Shown here: positions 8,329 through 17,526 of the stretch, in pieces
How the letters are laid out: each line of letters starts with the position of its first letter
Position numbering within the stretch: position 1 is the first letter of the stretch
Translations under genes and position numbers: made by a program
The notes under the pieces: generated by a model
What the model was told of the DNA's origin: nothing
The model's input: the letters and a program-made list of their open reading frames with translations, nothing else
Databases searched by the model: none
Origin: Paenibacillus_AB hodogayensis
GTDB taxonomy: Bacteria > Bacillota > Bacilli > Paenibacillales > NBRC-103111
Reading direction: 5' to 3'
DNA length: 64,000 nucleotides
NCBI RefSeq assembly: GCF_039536325.1
Contig: NZ_BAAAYO010000010.1
Location: 310,001-374,000 of the forward strand

Positions 8329-10971
8329 TTATTGAGCGCTGGCGCCTTGGGCCGCTACGAGCGATTCGACCGCTTGCAGCGCCTCGCCCAGCTTGGCCGG
8401 CTCCTTGCCGCCGGCTTGCGCCATATCCGGCCGGCCGCCTCCGCCGCCTCCGCAGCGGGCCGCCGCTTCCTTCACCAGCTTGCCGGCATGGAAGCCCTTC
8501 TGCACCAGATCGGGCGTGACGGCAGCGACCAGGTTGACCTTGTCGTCGCTGACCGAACCGAGCACGATAACCGCAGAGCCGAGCTTTGCCTTCATCTGGT
8601 CGACGATGTTGCGCAGCGAATCCATATCGCCGGCGCCGACTTTCGCCGTCAGCAGGGTGACCCCGCCAACCGTCTTGGCGCTGTCGACCAGCGATCCCGC
8701 CTCGATCGCCCCGAGCTTGCCGCGCAGCGATTCGTTCTCGCGGTTCAGCTCCCGGATCTGGGCGAGCGCTCCCTCCACCCGCTTCGGCACATCCGGTACG
8801 TTGGACTTGAGCAGCGCCGCCGCTTCGCGCAGCAGCTGGAGCTGGCCGTCCAAATACTCGTACGCGCTGCGGCCGGTTACCGCCTCGATCCGGCGTACGC
8901 CCGAGCCGATGCCGCTTTCGCTCACTATTTTGAATAAACCGATCTCCGCCGTATTGCCGACATGACAGCCGCCGCAAAGCTCGATGCTGTAGTCGCCGAC
9001 CTGCACGACGCGAACGACGTCGCCGTATTTCTCGCCGAACAGCGCCATGGCGCCCATCGCTTTCGCCTCGGCGATCGGTTTTTGCTGTATCGTTACGCCG
9101 GTCTGCTTCCAGATCTGCTCGTTGACCCGCTGCTCGACCGCCGCCAGCTCTTCGGCGCTGATGCTGCCGAAGTGGGAGAAGTCGAAGCGCAGCCGGTCGG
9201 GCTCTACAAGCGATCCGGCCTGGTTGACGTGCTCGCCGAGCGTTTCCTTGAGCGCCTTGTGCAGCAGGTGCGTGGCGGTATGGTTTTTGACGATATCGCC
9301 GCGCTTGCCGCCGTTGACTGCGGCTTCCACCGTATCGCCTTTGCGCAGCGTGCCCTGGAGCACCTTGACCGTCTGCACGGTTTGCCCGTGGGGCGCCTTC
9401 CATACGTCCTCGACCGCGGCCTGAGCCTGGCCGTTCGAGAGCGTACCGCGGTCGCTTACTTGACCGCCGCTTTCGGCGTAGAACGGCGTCCGGTCCAATA
9501 CGACCTGGCACGTCTCGCCGGCCCCGACGAGATCGACGAACGAATCCCCGTGCACGATGGCGGCAATTTTAGCACTTGTTACCAGCTCAGTATATCCAAC
9601 AAATTCGGTTTTAACCGTGTATTCGGCGAACGGACCGCCCTGCACCTTCATGCTGTCCGTCTCTTGACGGGCCGACCGGGCCCGGCTGCGCTGGGCTTCC
9701 ATCTCCCGCTCGAAGCCTTCGCTGTCGACGGTAAAACCGCTCTCCGCAGCGAAGTCGTCGGTGAGATCAAGCGGGAACCCGTACGTATCGTACAGACGGA
9801 ACGCGTCCTGTCCGCCGATCACGGTGCGGCCTTCCTTCTTCAACCCGGCGATAATCGTCGTCAGCATGTCCAATCCGTCGGACAACGTTTCGTGGAACCG
9901 TTCTTCCTCGGTGCGGATCACCTTCTCGATAAACTCCCGCTTCTCGACCACTTCCGGGTAGTACGAGCCCATAATATCGCCGACGACGGAGGTCAGCTCG
10001 AACATGAACGGCTTGCCGATGCCGAGCGACTTCCCATAGCGCACGGCGCGGCGCAGCAGACGGCGGATAATGTAGCCGCGGCCTTCGTTGGACGGCAGCA
10101 CCCCGTCGCCGACGGAGAAGACGACCGTACGGATATGGTCGGCGATCACTTTCAGCGCCACATCGTGTTCGGCATTCGAGTGGTACGCAACGCCGGCGAT
10201 TTTGCTCGTTGCTTGAATGATAGGCTGGAACAGGTCGGTGTCGAAATTGGAGTCGACATCCTGCAAAATCGAAGCGAAACGCTCCAGACCGGCGCCGGTA
10301 TCGATGTTTTTGTTCGGCAGCGGCGTGTAACTGCCGTCCTTGTTATGGTTGAACTGCGAGAAAACGAGGTTCCACACCTCGAGAAACCGCTCGTTCTCTC
10401 CGCCGGGCCAGCACTCGGGATCGCTCAGATCGCCGTATTTGTCGCCGCGGTCGTAAAAAATTTCCGTACACGGACCACAGGGACCTTCGCCGATATCCCA
10501 GAAGTTCTCGTCGCGCCCGAGCTTGTAAATACGCTCCTGGGGCAGGCCGATTTTGCGGTGCCACAGCTCGTACGCCTCCGCATCCTCCTCGTAGACGGTG
10601 ACCGACATCCGTTCCGGCGCAAAGCCGATCCACTTCGGACTCGTCAAAAATTCCCACGCCCATGTAATCGTTTCTTCTTTAAAGTAGTCGCCGATCGAGA
10701 AATTGCCTAGCATCTCGAACATCGTATGATGGCGGCGCGTCTTGCCGACATTCTCGATGTCGTTGGTGCGGATGCACTTCTGCGAATTGGCGATACGCGG
10801 GTTTTCCGGCACGACCCGTCCGTCGAAATACGGCTTCAGCGGCGCCATCCCGGCATTGATCCAGAGCAGCGACGGGTCGTTATGGGGCACGAGCGAGGCG
10901 CTCGGCTCGATTTTATGTCCTTTTTCGGCGAAAAACTCCAGCCATTTGCTGCGAATTTCACTTGCTTTCAT
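8329..10971 (-). CDS. alaS: Alanine--tRNA ligase
   Basis: An 880-residue enzyme charging tRNA-Ala. The class II catalytic core starts at KASEIRSKWLEFFAEKGH and includes the motif 2 region RTNDIENVGKTRRHHTMFEM. The editing domain carries HTATHLLHKAL and CGGCHVGNT zinc ligands. A C-terminal glycine-rich C-Ala domain (RCGGGGGGRPDMAQAGG) completes the normal length. ATG 10971 is preceded by GGAGGAA; upstream in-frame codons run into the T-box leader and are rejected. Expression is controlled by the T-box leader, so uncharged tRNA-Ala should raise transcription. ireB follows after 145 bp. Confidence 0.97.
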   Translation of the reverse strand: MKASEIRSKWLEFFAEKGHKIEPSASLVPHNDPSLLWINAGMAPLKPYFDGRVVPENPRIANSQKCIRTNDIENVGKTRRHHTMFEMLGNFSIGDYFKEETITWAWEFLTSPKWIGFAPERMSVTVYEEDAEAYELWHRKIGLPQERIYKLGRDENFWDIGEGPCGPCTEIFYDRGDKYGDLSDPECWPGGENERFLEVWNLVFSQFNHNKDGSYTPLPNKNIDTGAGLERFASILQDVDSNFDTDLFQPIIQATSKIAGVAYHSNAEHDVALKVIADHIRTVVFSVGDGVLPSNEGRGYIIRRLLRRAVRYGKSLGIGKPFMFELTSVVGDIMGSYYPEVVEKREFIEKVIRTEEERFHETLSDGLDMLTTIIAGLKKEGRTVIGGQDAFRLYDTYGFPLDLTDDFAAESGFTVDSEGFEREMEAQRSRARSARQETDSMKVQGGPFAEYTVKTEFVGYTELVTSAKIAAIVHGDSFVDLVGAGETCQVVLDRTPFYAESGGQVSDRGTLSNGQAQAAVEDVWKAPHGQTVQTVKVLQGTLRKGDTVEAAVNGGKRGDIVKNHTATHLLHKALKETLGEHVNQAGSLVEPDRLRFDFSHFGSISAEELAAVEQRVNEQIWKQTGVTIQQKPIAEAKAMGAMALFGEKYGDVVRVVQVGDYSIELCGGCHVGNTAEIGLFKIVSESGIGSGVRRIEAVTGRSAYEYLDGQLQLLREAAALLKSNVPDVPKRVEGALAQIRELNRENESLRGKLGAIEAGSLVDSAKTVGGVTLLTAKVGAGDMDSLRNIVDQMKAKLGSAVIVLGSVSDDKVNLVAAVTPDLVQKGFHAGKLVKEAAARCGGGGGGRPDMAQAGGKEPAKLGEALQAVESLVAAQGASAQ

Positions 10972-11029
10972 AACTATTCCTCCGTCATTTGGGGTTATGG
11001 GGTGCGATCTATACGCCAAACTGCCGAAA

Positions 11030-11352
11030 AACAAAAAACGCCCCTGAAATGATCAGGGACGAGTCTTCTCTCGCGGTACCACCCTGGTTATTGCGCTTGT
11101 TCTCCGGAACGCTCCGCCCCGCCGCATCCGCTACGGGAATGCCGCTCTTATCGGCCTGCCTCCGGGCTTCAGCCCGCAATCGCCTTTATCGGAAAATAAC
11201 GGTTCCGCGCCGGTGGAGTTCATCCACGCTCCGAAGCAGCTTCAGTCGTCCTTCTTCATAAAGGCTCTTCCAGCGCGGCGGCGGAATATTGTCCCGCGCC
11301 GGAGCCTTTTCTCTGGATCAAGGACTACGACCTACTCGTTTCATCATAGCGT
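11030..11352 (-). promoter_or_regulatory. T-box riboswitch with terminator, alaS leader
   Basis: The 14-base T-box AGGGTGGTACCGCG is exact on the minus strand at 11085-11072. A terminator follows: stem CCCTGA/TCAGGG at 11057-11041, then a T-run at 11038-11031. The terminator ends about 60 bases before the alaS start. The upstream 260 bases are GC-rich and foldable, as expected for stem I to stem III. I could not place the specifier codon with certainty; an alanine GCN codon is expected. Uncharged tRNA-Ala would favour the antiterminator. Confidence 0.93.
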
Positions 11353-11407
11353 TGGGGATATCGTTAAGGGGTTTCATAAAAGAAAACATAACCCGCATTT
11401 ATCCCCA
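11353..11407 (-). other. Nested 5' hairpin at the start of the alaS leader
   Basis: Directly after the promoter, TGGGGATA pairs with TATCCCCA across 55 bases and an inner GGGTT pairs with AACCC. It precedes the T-box stem I and is not part of the canonical T-box. It may stabilise the leader RNA 5' end. Confidence 0.5.
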
Positions 11408-11409
11408 CT

Positions 11410-11438
11410 ATTTTATCGTCGGGAATACCGTTTGTCAA
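11410..11438 (-). promoter_or_regulatory. Sigma-A promoter of alaS
   Basis: TTGACA (11438-11433) and TAAAAT (11415-11410) are separated by exactly 17 bases on the minus strand. Transcription would start near 11403, giving a leader of about 430 bases that contains the T-box. Confidence 0.85.
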
Positions 11439-11473
11439 TGTTTGGCCGGCTCGTCAGCAGGGCAGTCGCACAA

Positions 11474-11514
11474 GAAAAATCGGCGGCAAAGCGAGGCTGC
11501 GGTGACCCTTTGCC
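11474..11514 (-). terminator. Terminator after the serine hydrolase run
   Basis: Minus-strand stem GGCAAAG/CTTTGCC, with loop bases that can pair further, is followed by GCCGATTTTTC. It closes the D-peptide run just before the alaS promoter region. Confidence 0.65.
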
Positions 11515-11518
11515 TTGC

Positions 11519-12610
11519 TCAGCCGGGCGGTATTTTGGCGGCGAGGTCGAAGCCGATTTGTTCCGCAGCTACATCGGTCACATTGCTCAAAACGACGACC
11601 AGCGTCTCGCTATCGAGATTGCGGTAAATGAAAGTGGAAAATCCGTTGCCCGATCCGTTATGGACGACGACGTTGCCCCTCTTCGGCCTTATGCTCCAAC
11701 CGTAGCCGTAATTGCCCAGATTGGGCGTGAACATCTTGGCGATGGAGCTCTGCTGCAAGACAGTGTTGCCGTACAAGGCCCGGTCCCATAACAGCAAATC
11801 GCCCACGGTTGAATACAGGCTGCCGCCTCCCGATTGAGTGACGAAAAAAGGAGCCGCGATCAAAGCCGTGCCGGCGCTGTTTTTCCGGTACCCCGCAGCC
11901 TTATGGGGCATCGTGTCCGTAGGAAGCAAGGATTCGCCGGAATGCGTCATGCCGAGCGGTCCAAATAGATGATCCTGCATGTACTGTTCATACGACTGTC
12001 CCGAGACGGTCTGGATGATAGAGGCGAGCACGACATAACCCGAGTTGCTGTAGTTGTACTGCGTACCGGGCGTGAAGTCGAGGCTGCGCGATTTGATACT
12101 GTCCACGGTCTGCTGCAATGTGGCGTTCAGCACTCTGGGGAAATCCCGCGGGATGCCGGAGCTATGGGACAGCAGATGATGGATCGTAATCTGATCGCCG
12201 TTCAGAAAGTCCGGAACGTACTGATCGAGCGTATCGGTCAGTTCAAGCCGATTTTGCTCCTCGAGCTGCATGATTGCGGTCGCCGTAAACGGCTTCGACA
12301 TCGACATGAGCCGGAAAACGGTTTGCTCCGAATTCGTTGTGCTTTCCGTTTCCTTGCCGTAGCCGCTGCTAAATAGCACCTCGCCCTCCCGGGCGATCAG
12401 AACCGTTCCGTTGAAGCCGTTTTGCTGCAAATAGAGATCGACCTCCTGCTTCCACGGTTCCGAGTAGGTGTATTGGCTTACCGTAACGCTTTGCGGAGAC
12501 GAATCCCCTTGCCCGCTGGCGCCCGCCATCGTCAGAAACAGCGCAGGGATTAACAGGCCGAAAAGAGGAATGGCCGCCAATCGAGATGTAGCTAATAGTC
12601 GGAGTCCCAT
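11519..12610 (-). CDS. Secreted S12/class C beta-lactamase-like serine hydrolase (copy 1)
   Basis: A 363-residue exported penicillin-recognising hydrolase. A signal peptide covers residues 1-35 (hydrophobic 14-31). The fold's active-site set is complete: S103-M-S-K106, Y187-S-N189 and H-N-G-S-G near residue 333, where class C enzymes have K-T-G. Family members are DD-carboxypeptidases, D-aminopeptidases, esterases or beta-lactamases, so the substrate is not fixed by sequence. It is strongly similar to the next gene upstream (same IHHLLSHSSGIPR and YSNSGY blocks), a tandem duplication 33 bp apart. It is the last gene of the run. Its context suggests D-peptides or peptidoglycan fragments as substrates. 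Confidence 0.85.
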   Translation of the reverse strand: MGLRLLATSRLAAIPLFGLLIPALFLTMAGASGQGDSSPQSVTVSQYTYSEPWKQEVDLYLQQNGFNGTVLIAREGEVLFSSGYGKETESTTNSEQTVFRLMSMSKPFTATAIMQLEEQNRLELTDTLDQYVPDFLNGDQITIHHLLSHSSGIPRDFPRVLNATLQQTVDSIKSRSLDFTPGTQYNYSNSGYVVLASIIQTVSGQSYEQYMQDHLFGPLGMTHSGESLLPTDTMPHKAAGYRKNSAGTALIAAPFFVTQSGGGSLYSTVGDLLLWDRALYGNTVLQQSSIAKMFTPNLGNYGYGWSIRPKRGNVVVHNGSGNGFSTFIYRNLDSETLVVVLSNVTDVAAEQIGFDLAAKIPPG

Positions 12611-12643
12611 CTTTGCTTCTCCCTTCTTCTTCGGACGGATCGA

Positions 12644-13765
12644 TCAGTTATGCGGCATTTTCCCGGCCAGCTCGAAGCCAATTTGCTCAGCCGGAACGTC
12701 GGATACGTTGCTCAAGACGACGACCAGGTCCTGGCTATCCAGCTTGCGATAGATGAAGGTGGAGTATCCGCTGCCGGATCCGTTATGCACGACGACGTTT
12801 CCCTTCTTGGGCCGGTAGCTCCACCCGTATCCGTAATTGTCCAGATTGGGCGCGAACAACTTCGTTATGGAGCTTTGCTTCAATACGGTTTCCCCGTAAA
12901 GCGCGCGATCCCACAGCAATAAATCCCCGACCGTCGAATACAAACTGCCGCCTCCCGATTGGGTGACGAAATAAGGGGCCGGAGTCACTGCATTGCCATT
13001 CTTCACATACCCCGTCGACATGGGCTCCTTCTTATCTTCGGGCACAATGGACTCGCCGGACTTGGTCATGTTCAGCGGCCCGAAAATGTGGTCCTCCATA
13101 TACTGCTTGTAAGATTGTCCCGAGACCGTCGCAATGATGTAGGCGAGTATGATGTAACCGGAATTGCTGTAGCTGTATTTGGTGCCGGGCGCAAACTCGA
13201 GATCGCGCGACTTGATCGCATCGATCGTCTCTTTAATCGGCACGTTCAGCATTCTCGGAAACTCTCTCGGGATACCCGAACTATGCGACAAGAGATGATG
13301 AATCGTGATGGTGGAGCCGTTTTTGAAATCCGGAACGTATTTGTCGAGAGTATCGGTTACTTGAAGCAGGTTTTTTTCTTGCAGCTGCAAAATCGCGGCA
13401 GCCGTGAACGCCTTGGACAGCGACATGATACGGAAAACGGTATCCGGCGTGTTCGCCGCGCTCTCCGTCGCTTTGCCGTATCCTTTGCTGAAGAGAACCT
13501 CCCCTTTCCTTGCGACAAGCACCGCCCCGTTGAAGCTGTTCTTCTCCAAATAGAGATCGGCTTGCCGTTTCCATTCGTCCTGCTGTGCGTTTCCGTTGTT
13601 CTGGTTTTGGTTCACGTTCGCGGTTACGTTCGCAGCCTCCGACATCTTCTCCGCCACCTTCCCTTCATCGCCGCTGCATGCCGTCAGAACGAGCAGGAGC
13701 GGGCATAACATGCTTAGCAGCAAGACGACGGCCGAGCGGCGCTTGGCCTGCAGATCGGTTTCCAT
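12644..13765 (-). CDS. S12 serine hydrolase lipoprotein (copy 2)
   Basis: A 373-residue paralogue of the downstream gene. It carries a lipoprotein signal ending in LTAC30 and so is probably anchored to the outer face of the membrane, whereas copy 1 has no lipobox. An Asn/Gln-rich spacer follows (residues 45-62). Active-site motifs are S115-L-S-K118, Y199-S-N201 and a C-terminal H-N-G-S-G. As in copy 1 the K-T-G box is replaced by H-N-G. It follows the NTF2-like gene by 56 bp. Anchored and free copies of one enzyme suggest division of labour at the surface. Confidence 0.85.
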   Translation of the reverse strand: METDLQAKRRSAVVLLLSMLCPLLLVLTACSGDEGKVAEKMSEAANVTANVNQNQNNGNAQQDEWKRQADLYLEKNSFNGAVLVARKGEVLFSKGYGKATESAANTPDTVFRIMSLSKAFTAAAILQLQEKNLLQVTDTLDKYVPDFKNGSTITIHHLLSHSSGIPREFPRMLNVPIKETIDAIKSRDLEFAPGTKYSYSNSGYIILAYIIATVSGQSYKQYMEDHIFGPLNMTKSGESIVPEDKKEPMSTGYVKNGNAVTPAPYFVTQSGGGSLYSTVGDLLLWDRALYGETVLKQSSITKLFAPNLDNYGYGWSYRPKKGNVVVHNGSGSGYSTFIYRKLDSQDLVVVLSNVSDVPAEQIGFELAGKMPHN

Positions 13766-13821
13766 CGTGAAGTCTCCCTTCTCCCGTTCGAAATGGCAGC
13801 TTGGCTTAAGCGAAATTTCTC

Positions 13822-14166
13822 CTACCTTAATAAGCGCATATGATCGATCCGGCCTTCCGTAAGGTGATAAACGACTACGGCCCGCCTAATCTCGTTTTGC
13901 TCTCCGCGGCCGGTAATCCGTTCCTCGTCGACGACGTAATCGTTAATGACCGTCCTCGAGACCAGCTCGCAGCGCAAATTCGGGCTATTGGCAAACAGCT
14001 TCCCGTAAAACGGGCGAATTTCTTCCGTACCGCGCATCAGCACGCGTCCAATTCCGTCCTCGACGATACAATCCTCGGCAAAGCAACGAATGAAATCTTC
14101 TATATTTCGGTCGTTATAAGCCGTGAGCTGCCGGCGGACCGGTATCGTTATGTCCGCTTCCCCCAT
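13822..14166 (-). CDS. NTF2-like / SnoaL-type nuclear transport factor 2 family protein
   Basis: A 114-residue cone-shaped-fold protein: helix RQLTAYNDRNIEDFIRCFAE, then CIVEDGIGRVLMRGTEEIRP and alternating strands to the end. The fold serves as an isomerase or hydrolase domain or as a small-molecule binder; no specific function can be given. ATG 14166 is chosen because AAGGAGCGG lies eight bases upstream; a longer start at 14196 has none. It sits 34 bp after the M55 peptidase gene. Confidence 0.7.
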   Translation of the reverse strand: MGEADITIPVRRQLTAYNDRNIEDFIRCFAEDCIVEDGIGRVLMRGTEEIRPFYGKLFANSPNLRCELVSRTVINDYVVDEERITGRGEQNEIRRAVVVYHLTEGRIDHMRLLR

Positions 14167-14200
14167 CAAACCCGCTCCTTTTTTTGGCTCCGCCATGTGC

Positions 14201-15025
14201 TCAGCTGTAGGTCGTATGTTTGGCTAAATTCACCATCGCCATAAACGTTTTATAAGCGTCCAGCATATCCTTTGCCTGGTAACGAACGACCGGCGTATTG
14301 CCTTCGATCTCCGTTCCCGGAATCAAATTGGCCCATTCCGCATGCCCGTTCGAGTTGAAATGGACGCGAAGCAGCGGCTTATCCGCGGGGACGAGCGGCT
14401 TCACGCGACTCCGGTTTTGCAGGGCCTCGCTCGTTTGCCGTCGAAGCAGCTCGCCGCTTTTTTGCGGAGTCAGACAGATGGCGGTCGACCGGGTGATTTG
14501 TTCCTTTACGACTGCCGTCGTAATTCCCGGGATCAGCTCCTCCGCCTCCTGTGCGGCTTGATCGTCGCCCGTTACCAAAATAACCGGTACGCCGTAATAG
14601 CCGGCGACATAAGCGTTCAAACCGATCTCGCCAACGGGAGCATCGTCGATATACACTTGATGGGTGAAATTCGTCATCGTGTGGGACATGATTCCTTTCT
14701 TCGCCGCACTCGAATGGTAGCCCACGAATAAAGCGGCGTCATAGCTGGAGTCGAGCCCTTGCACCATGCTTAACGGTTTAACATTGCCCGTTATAAGGCG
14801 CACATCCGGATGAATGCGCTCGATCAGCAAGTTGTGCATTTTGCCGTGGCTGTCGTTCACCACGATCTCTTGGGCTCCCGCTGCGTAGGCGCTTTCGATG
14901 ACGTGGTTCACATCGTCGGTCATGATTTCCCGGCCTCGCAAATAGTTCAGCTCGCCTTGGCGTACGAAGCTGTAATCCGTCAGTCCGGTAATCCCTTCCA
15001 TGTCGGCGGTTATAAACAATTTCAT
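14201..15025 (-). CDS. dppA: M55 family D-aminopeptidase, DppA-like
   Basis: A zinc metallopeptidase of 274 aa. DppA of B. subtilis removes N-terminal D-amino acids, preferring D-Ala-D-Ala and D-Ala-Gly-Gly, as a decameric cytosolic enzyme. The N-terminal metal site ADMEGITG is present, with NDSHGKMHN, FVGYHSSA and MSHTMTNF further on and GDDQAAQEAEELIPG in the C-terminal half. Length is normal. It lies downstream of a D-amino-acid transaminase, which points to D-peptide salvage. A MITE-like element now separates it from the upstream hydrolase. Confidence 0.9.
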   Translation of the reverse strand: MKLFITADMEGITGLTDYSFVRQGELNYLRGREIMTDDVNHVIESAYAAGAQEIVVNDSHGKMHNLLIERIHPDVRLITGNVKPLSMVQGLDSSYDAALFVGYHSSAAKKGIMSHTMTNFTHQVYIDDAPVGEIGLNAYVAGYYGVPVILVTGDDQAAQEAEELIPGITTAVVKEQITRSTAICLTPQKSGELLRRQTSEALQNRSRVKPLVPADKPLLRVHFNSNGHAEWANLIPGTEIEGNTPVVRYQAKDMLDAYKTFMAMVNLAKHTTYS

Positions 15026-15042
15026 GCGGTGAATCCTCCTCT

Positions 15043-15242
15043 ATATAAGTTGAACGAATGATGGAAGTCCGTTCCATTCCGAAAAGGATGGCCTTGCCGC
15101 TTCAAACATGTTGTTTTGAACTCCTTTTTATGGAATAAACCTTGTAGCGGTAGGAGTTCAAAGCCAAAACTCGCTTGCAAGGCTCATCCCTTTTCTCCAT
15201 TTCACTCCGCCTTTCCATGAAGTTCTTTCGTTCAACTTATAT
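15043..15242. mobile_element. MITE-like element, copy 1 (200 bp)
   Basis: Perfect 16-bp terminal inverted repeats, ATATAAGTTGAACGAA at 15043-15058 and its complement at 15227-15242, enclose a sequence with an inner inverted repeat (TTTGAACTCC and GGAGTTCAAA). A near-identical but shorter copy is at 19129-19282. This copy has about 42 extra bases near its right end. If the ends are taken as AGTTG...CAACT, TATA flanks both sides as a possible target duplication. There is no transposase, so it would be mobilised in trans. Confidence 0.8.
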
Positions 15243-16638
15243 CGTTTATTTTGGTCAGCTGCCTCGAACGGAGCAGCACTCGAACGACGTTGCCTTGGCG
15301 ATTCCGAATAAATCGAACAGGCAGCTGCTCCTCGCCTGCGCTGACCGTAAATAAATCCGGCGCGAACGGCCGCAGCGGCTCGCCCTCCGCTTGTGCCGAC
15401 GGGGAAATCCGCAGCACGCCCTCATGGAACGTCACTACGTCCGTGCCGCCCTCCATGGATTGATAGGTACCTGCGTAACGGTCCAATTCGCCCGGGTCCG
15501 GAGTGAAGTCGGGAAATGTTCGCAGCGGCGCCGAAGGTGCGAGGCCCTGCGCTGCGTTCATGGCTCCGCGCAAGATGCGGGAGGCGGGAACGTCGGCGAG
15601 ATTCGTCAACACAACACCGGTGAGCCCCTTCTCGGGAATAAGGCTCATTCGCGACGAGATGCCGCGCTGTCCACCGTTATGACCGATTAAAGTAACCCCG
15701 ATGCCGCCTGCATTCGGCAAAACCATCATCCCATATCCGTAACCGTTGCCGATACCGAGAGCCGCATGAGGATGCAGCATTTCGCGCACGCTTTGCTCGG
15801 ACAAAATCCGTTCGCCGCCGACTGTGCCGCCGGTGCGGAATAGCTCCATATACCGCATCAGGTCGCTCAAGGTAGACCAGAGGAAGCCGGAACCAAGCAC
15901 AGCCGGTGCTCCTTCCCAGTGCGGAGAAGCTTGAATGCCGCCTTGCCCGTTTCGGATAAATAGGTCCGTGGTGTGCGTTCCTTCCGGCAATCGGATGCGG
16001 TCAAAGACGGTTCTCATCATTCCCGCCGGCTTCGCGATCGTTTCCTCGATCAGATCGGCAAACGGTTTTGCCGACACCCTGCCGGCTATTCCGCCAAGCA
16101 GGGCAAAGCCGTCGTTGGAGTAACTGAACTCTGTTCCCGGGGGTCCAAGCAGCTCGTAGTCCAGTTGGCCGATACGTTCCAGCAGGTGCTCCAAAGAATG
16201 AATGAAGCCGGGCGCATGTTCGCCGCCGCTATCCGGCAGCCCTTTATTCATGAAGCTGACCATCCCTTTGGCCACCGTCGGCAAAGGCGGCAGACCGGCT
16301 GTATGCGTCATCAAATGATGAATCGCAACCTGTTCCGTATGCTGCGGATTCGGGGTACGGAATTCCGGCAAATACTTGACGACCGGATCGGTCACCTTCA
16401 GCTTCCCTGCTTCTTGTAGCTGAAGAATGGCCATGCAAGTAAACGATTTGGTAATCGAGGCGATGCCGAATACCGTGTCCGGGGTTACAGCAGAACCCGC
16501 CTCGTCGCGGACGCCGAAACCGCGTTCAAACTCGATCTGACCGTGGCGGGCGACCGCGACCGCGATGCCCGGAATGCGATATTTTTCCATGAGAACGTTC
16601 GTGTCGTCCTCGAAAAGCTTCCAATCGGGCTCGGTCAT
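15232..16638 (-). CDS. S12 family serine hydrolase with C-terminal beta domain
   Basis: A 468-residue enzyme without a signal peptide, probably cytosolic. The nucleophile motif is S61-I-T-K64; FSYSNDGF supplies the Y-S-N motif near residue 168, and a HNGGQRG segment follows near 320. The last 100 residues form a lipocalin-like domain as in many D-aminopeptidase/esterase relatives. The start overlaps the transaminase stop by four bases (ATGA), so the pair is coupled. The final codons and the TGA stop fall within the terminal repeat of the MITE-like element. Confidence 0.85.
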   Translation of the reverse strand: MTEPDWKLFEDDTNVLMEKYRIPGIAVAVARHGQIEFERGFGVRDEAGSAVTPDTVFGIASITKSFTCMAILQLQEAGKLKVTDPVVKYLPEFRTPNPQHTEQVAIHHLMTHTAGLPPLPTVAKGMVSFMNKGLPDSGGEHAPGFIHSLEHLLERIGQLDYELLGPPGTEFSYSNDGFALLGGIAGRVSAKPFADLIEETIAKPAGMMRTVFDRIRLPEGTHTTDLFIRNGQGGIQASPHWEGAPAVLGSGFLWSTLSDLMRYMELFRTGGTVGGERILSEQSVREMLHPHAALGIGNGYGYGMMVLPNAGGIGVTLIGHNGGQRGISSRMSLIPEKGLTGVVLTNLADVPASRILRGAMNAAQGLAPSAPLRTFPDFTPDPGELDRYAGTYQSMEGGTDVVTFHEGVLRISPSAQAEGEPLRPFAPDLFTVSAGEEQLPVRFIRNRQGNVVRVLLRSRQLTKINDIS

Positions 16639-17495
16639 GGTTCCGTTCCTCCTGTTCGATCCGGATCGAAGGTGGCTTCGAAGGCGGCTTGCAGCTTTTG
16701 GGCAAGAGGGCCGACCTGTCCGGCGCCGACCGGCTTGCCGTCGATCTGAACGACGGGGGTCACTTCGGCCATCGTCCCAATTACCATCACCTCGTCCGCT
16801 TTCATCAATTGCTCTACGGTAAAAGCTTGCTCGAGAAGCGGAACGCCGAGCTCGGCAGCGAGCCGGATGACGACCCCGCGCGTAATGCCGTGCAAAATGA
16901 ATTCATTGGCCGGATGAGTATATAACGTGCCCTCTTTGGCAATCAGAAGATTGGAGGACGTGCATTCCGTCACGATCCCGTTGCGCTCGAAAATGGCTTC
17001 ATCGTAACCCGAATCGATCGCCTGCTGCTTCGCCATCACATTAGGCATCATGTTGAGAGACTTGATATCGCAGCGCAGCCATCTCAGGTCGGGCAGCAGC
17101 AAGGCACGGATGCCTCCGCGAATTTTTTCGAGCGGCCGCTCCGCGCTTTTGCAAAAAGCCGAAAGTACGGGAAAAGCCCGCTCCGGGAAATGATGGATCC
17201 GTTCCGCTTCTCCTCTCGTAATTTGCACGTAGAGCGTACCTCCGAGCACCTTTTCCTCGTTCAGCAGTTCCTCCAGCTTTCGCCCGATTTCCCTTATGGG
17301 GTACGGAAGAGCGATCCGCGCTTCCCAGGCGCTTCGTTCCAGCCTCAGCAAATGAGCTTCTTGCTCGTAAAGCCGTCCGTTATAGATTCGGAATACATCA
17401 TAGACCCCGTCTCCAAAGTAATAGCCTCTGTCGTCAATCGATACGCTTACTTCCTCTTTCGGGATCAGACGGTCTTTGAACAGTACGGTTTTCAT
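16635..17495 (-). CDS. dat: D-amino-acid transaminase
   Basis: A PLP-dependent class IV transaminase of 286 aa that interconverts D-alanine and 2-oxoglutarate with pyruvate and D-glutamate. K145 falls exactly at the position of the PLP lysine of the Bacillus enzyme (DIKSLNMMPN) and E177 matches the PLP-nitrogen contact (GIVTECTSSN). The substrate-carboxylate loop R-G-E-A-E-R-I-H-H-F-P at 94-104 resembles the D-specific enzymes. ATG 17495 has GGAGGAA upstream; the longer frame has no support. It is coupled to the S12 hydrolase by an ATGA overlap and starts 31 bp after the solute-binding gene. Confidence 0.9.
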   Translation of the reverse strand: MKTVLFKDRLIPKEEVSVSIDDRGYYFGDGVYDVFRIYNGRLYEQEAHLLRLERSAWEARIALPYPIREIGRKLEELLNEEKVLGGTLYVQITRGEAERIHHFPERAFPVLSAFCKSAERPLEKIRGGIRALLLPDLRWLRCDIKSLNMMPNVMAKQQAIDSGYDEAIFERNGIVTECTSSNLLIAKEGTLYTHPANEFILHGITRGVVIRLAAELGVPLLEQAFTVEQLMKADEVMVIGTMAEVTPVVQIDGKPVGAGQVGPLAQKLQAAFEATFDPDRTGGTEP

Positions 17496-17526
17496 GAAAG
17501 TTCCTCCGCTTCTTCCGGTCGGTACT

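Noticed and set aside
8962..10710. 582-codon plus-strand open frame opposite alaS
   Set aside because: It lies wholly antisense to a clear alaS; its Arg/Val/Asp-rich translation has no domain and reflects GC-rich codon structure.
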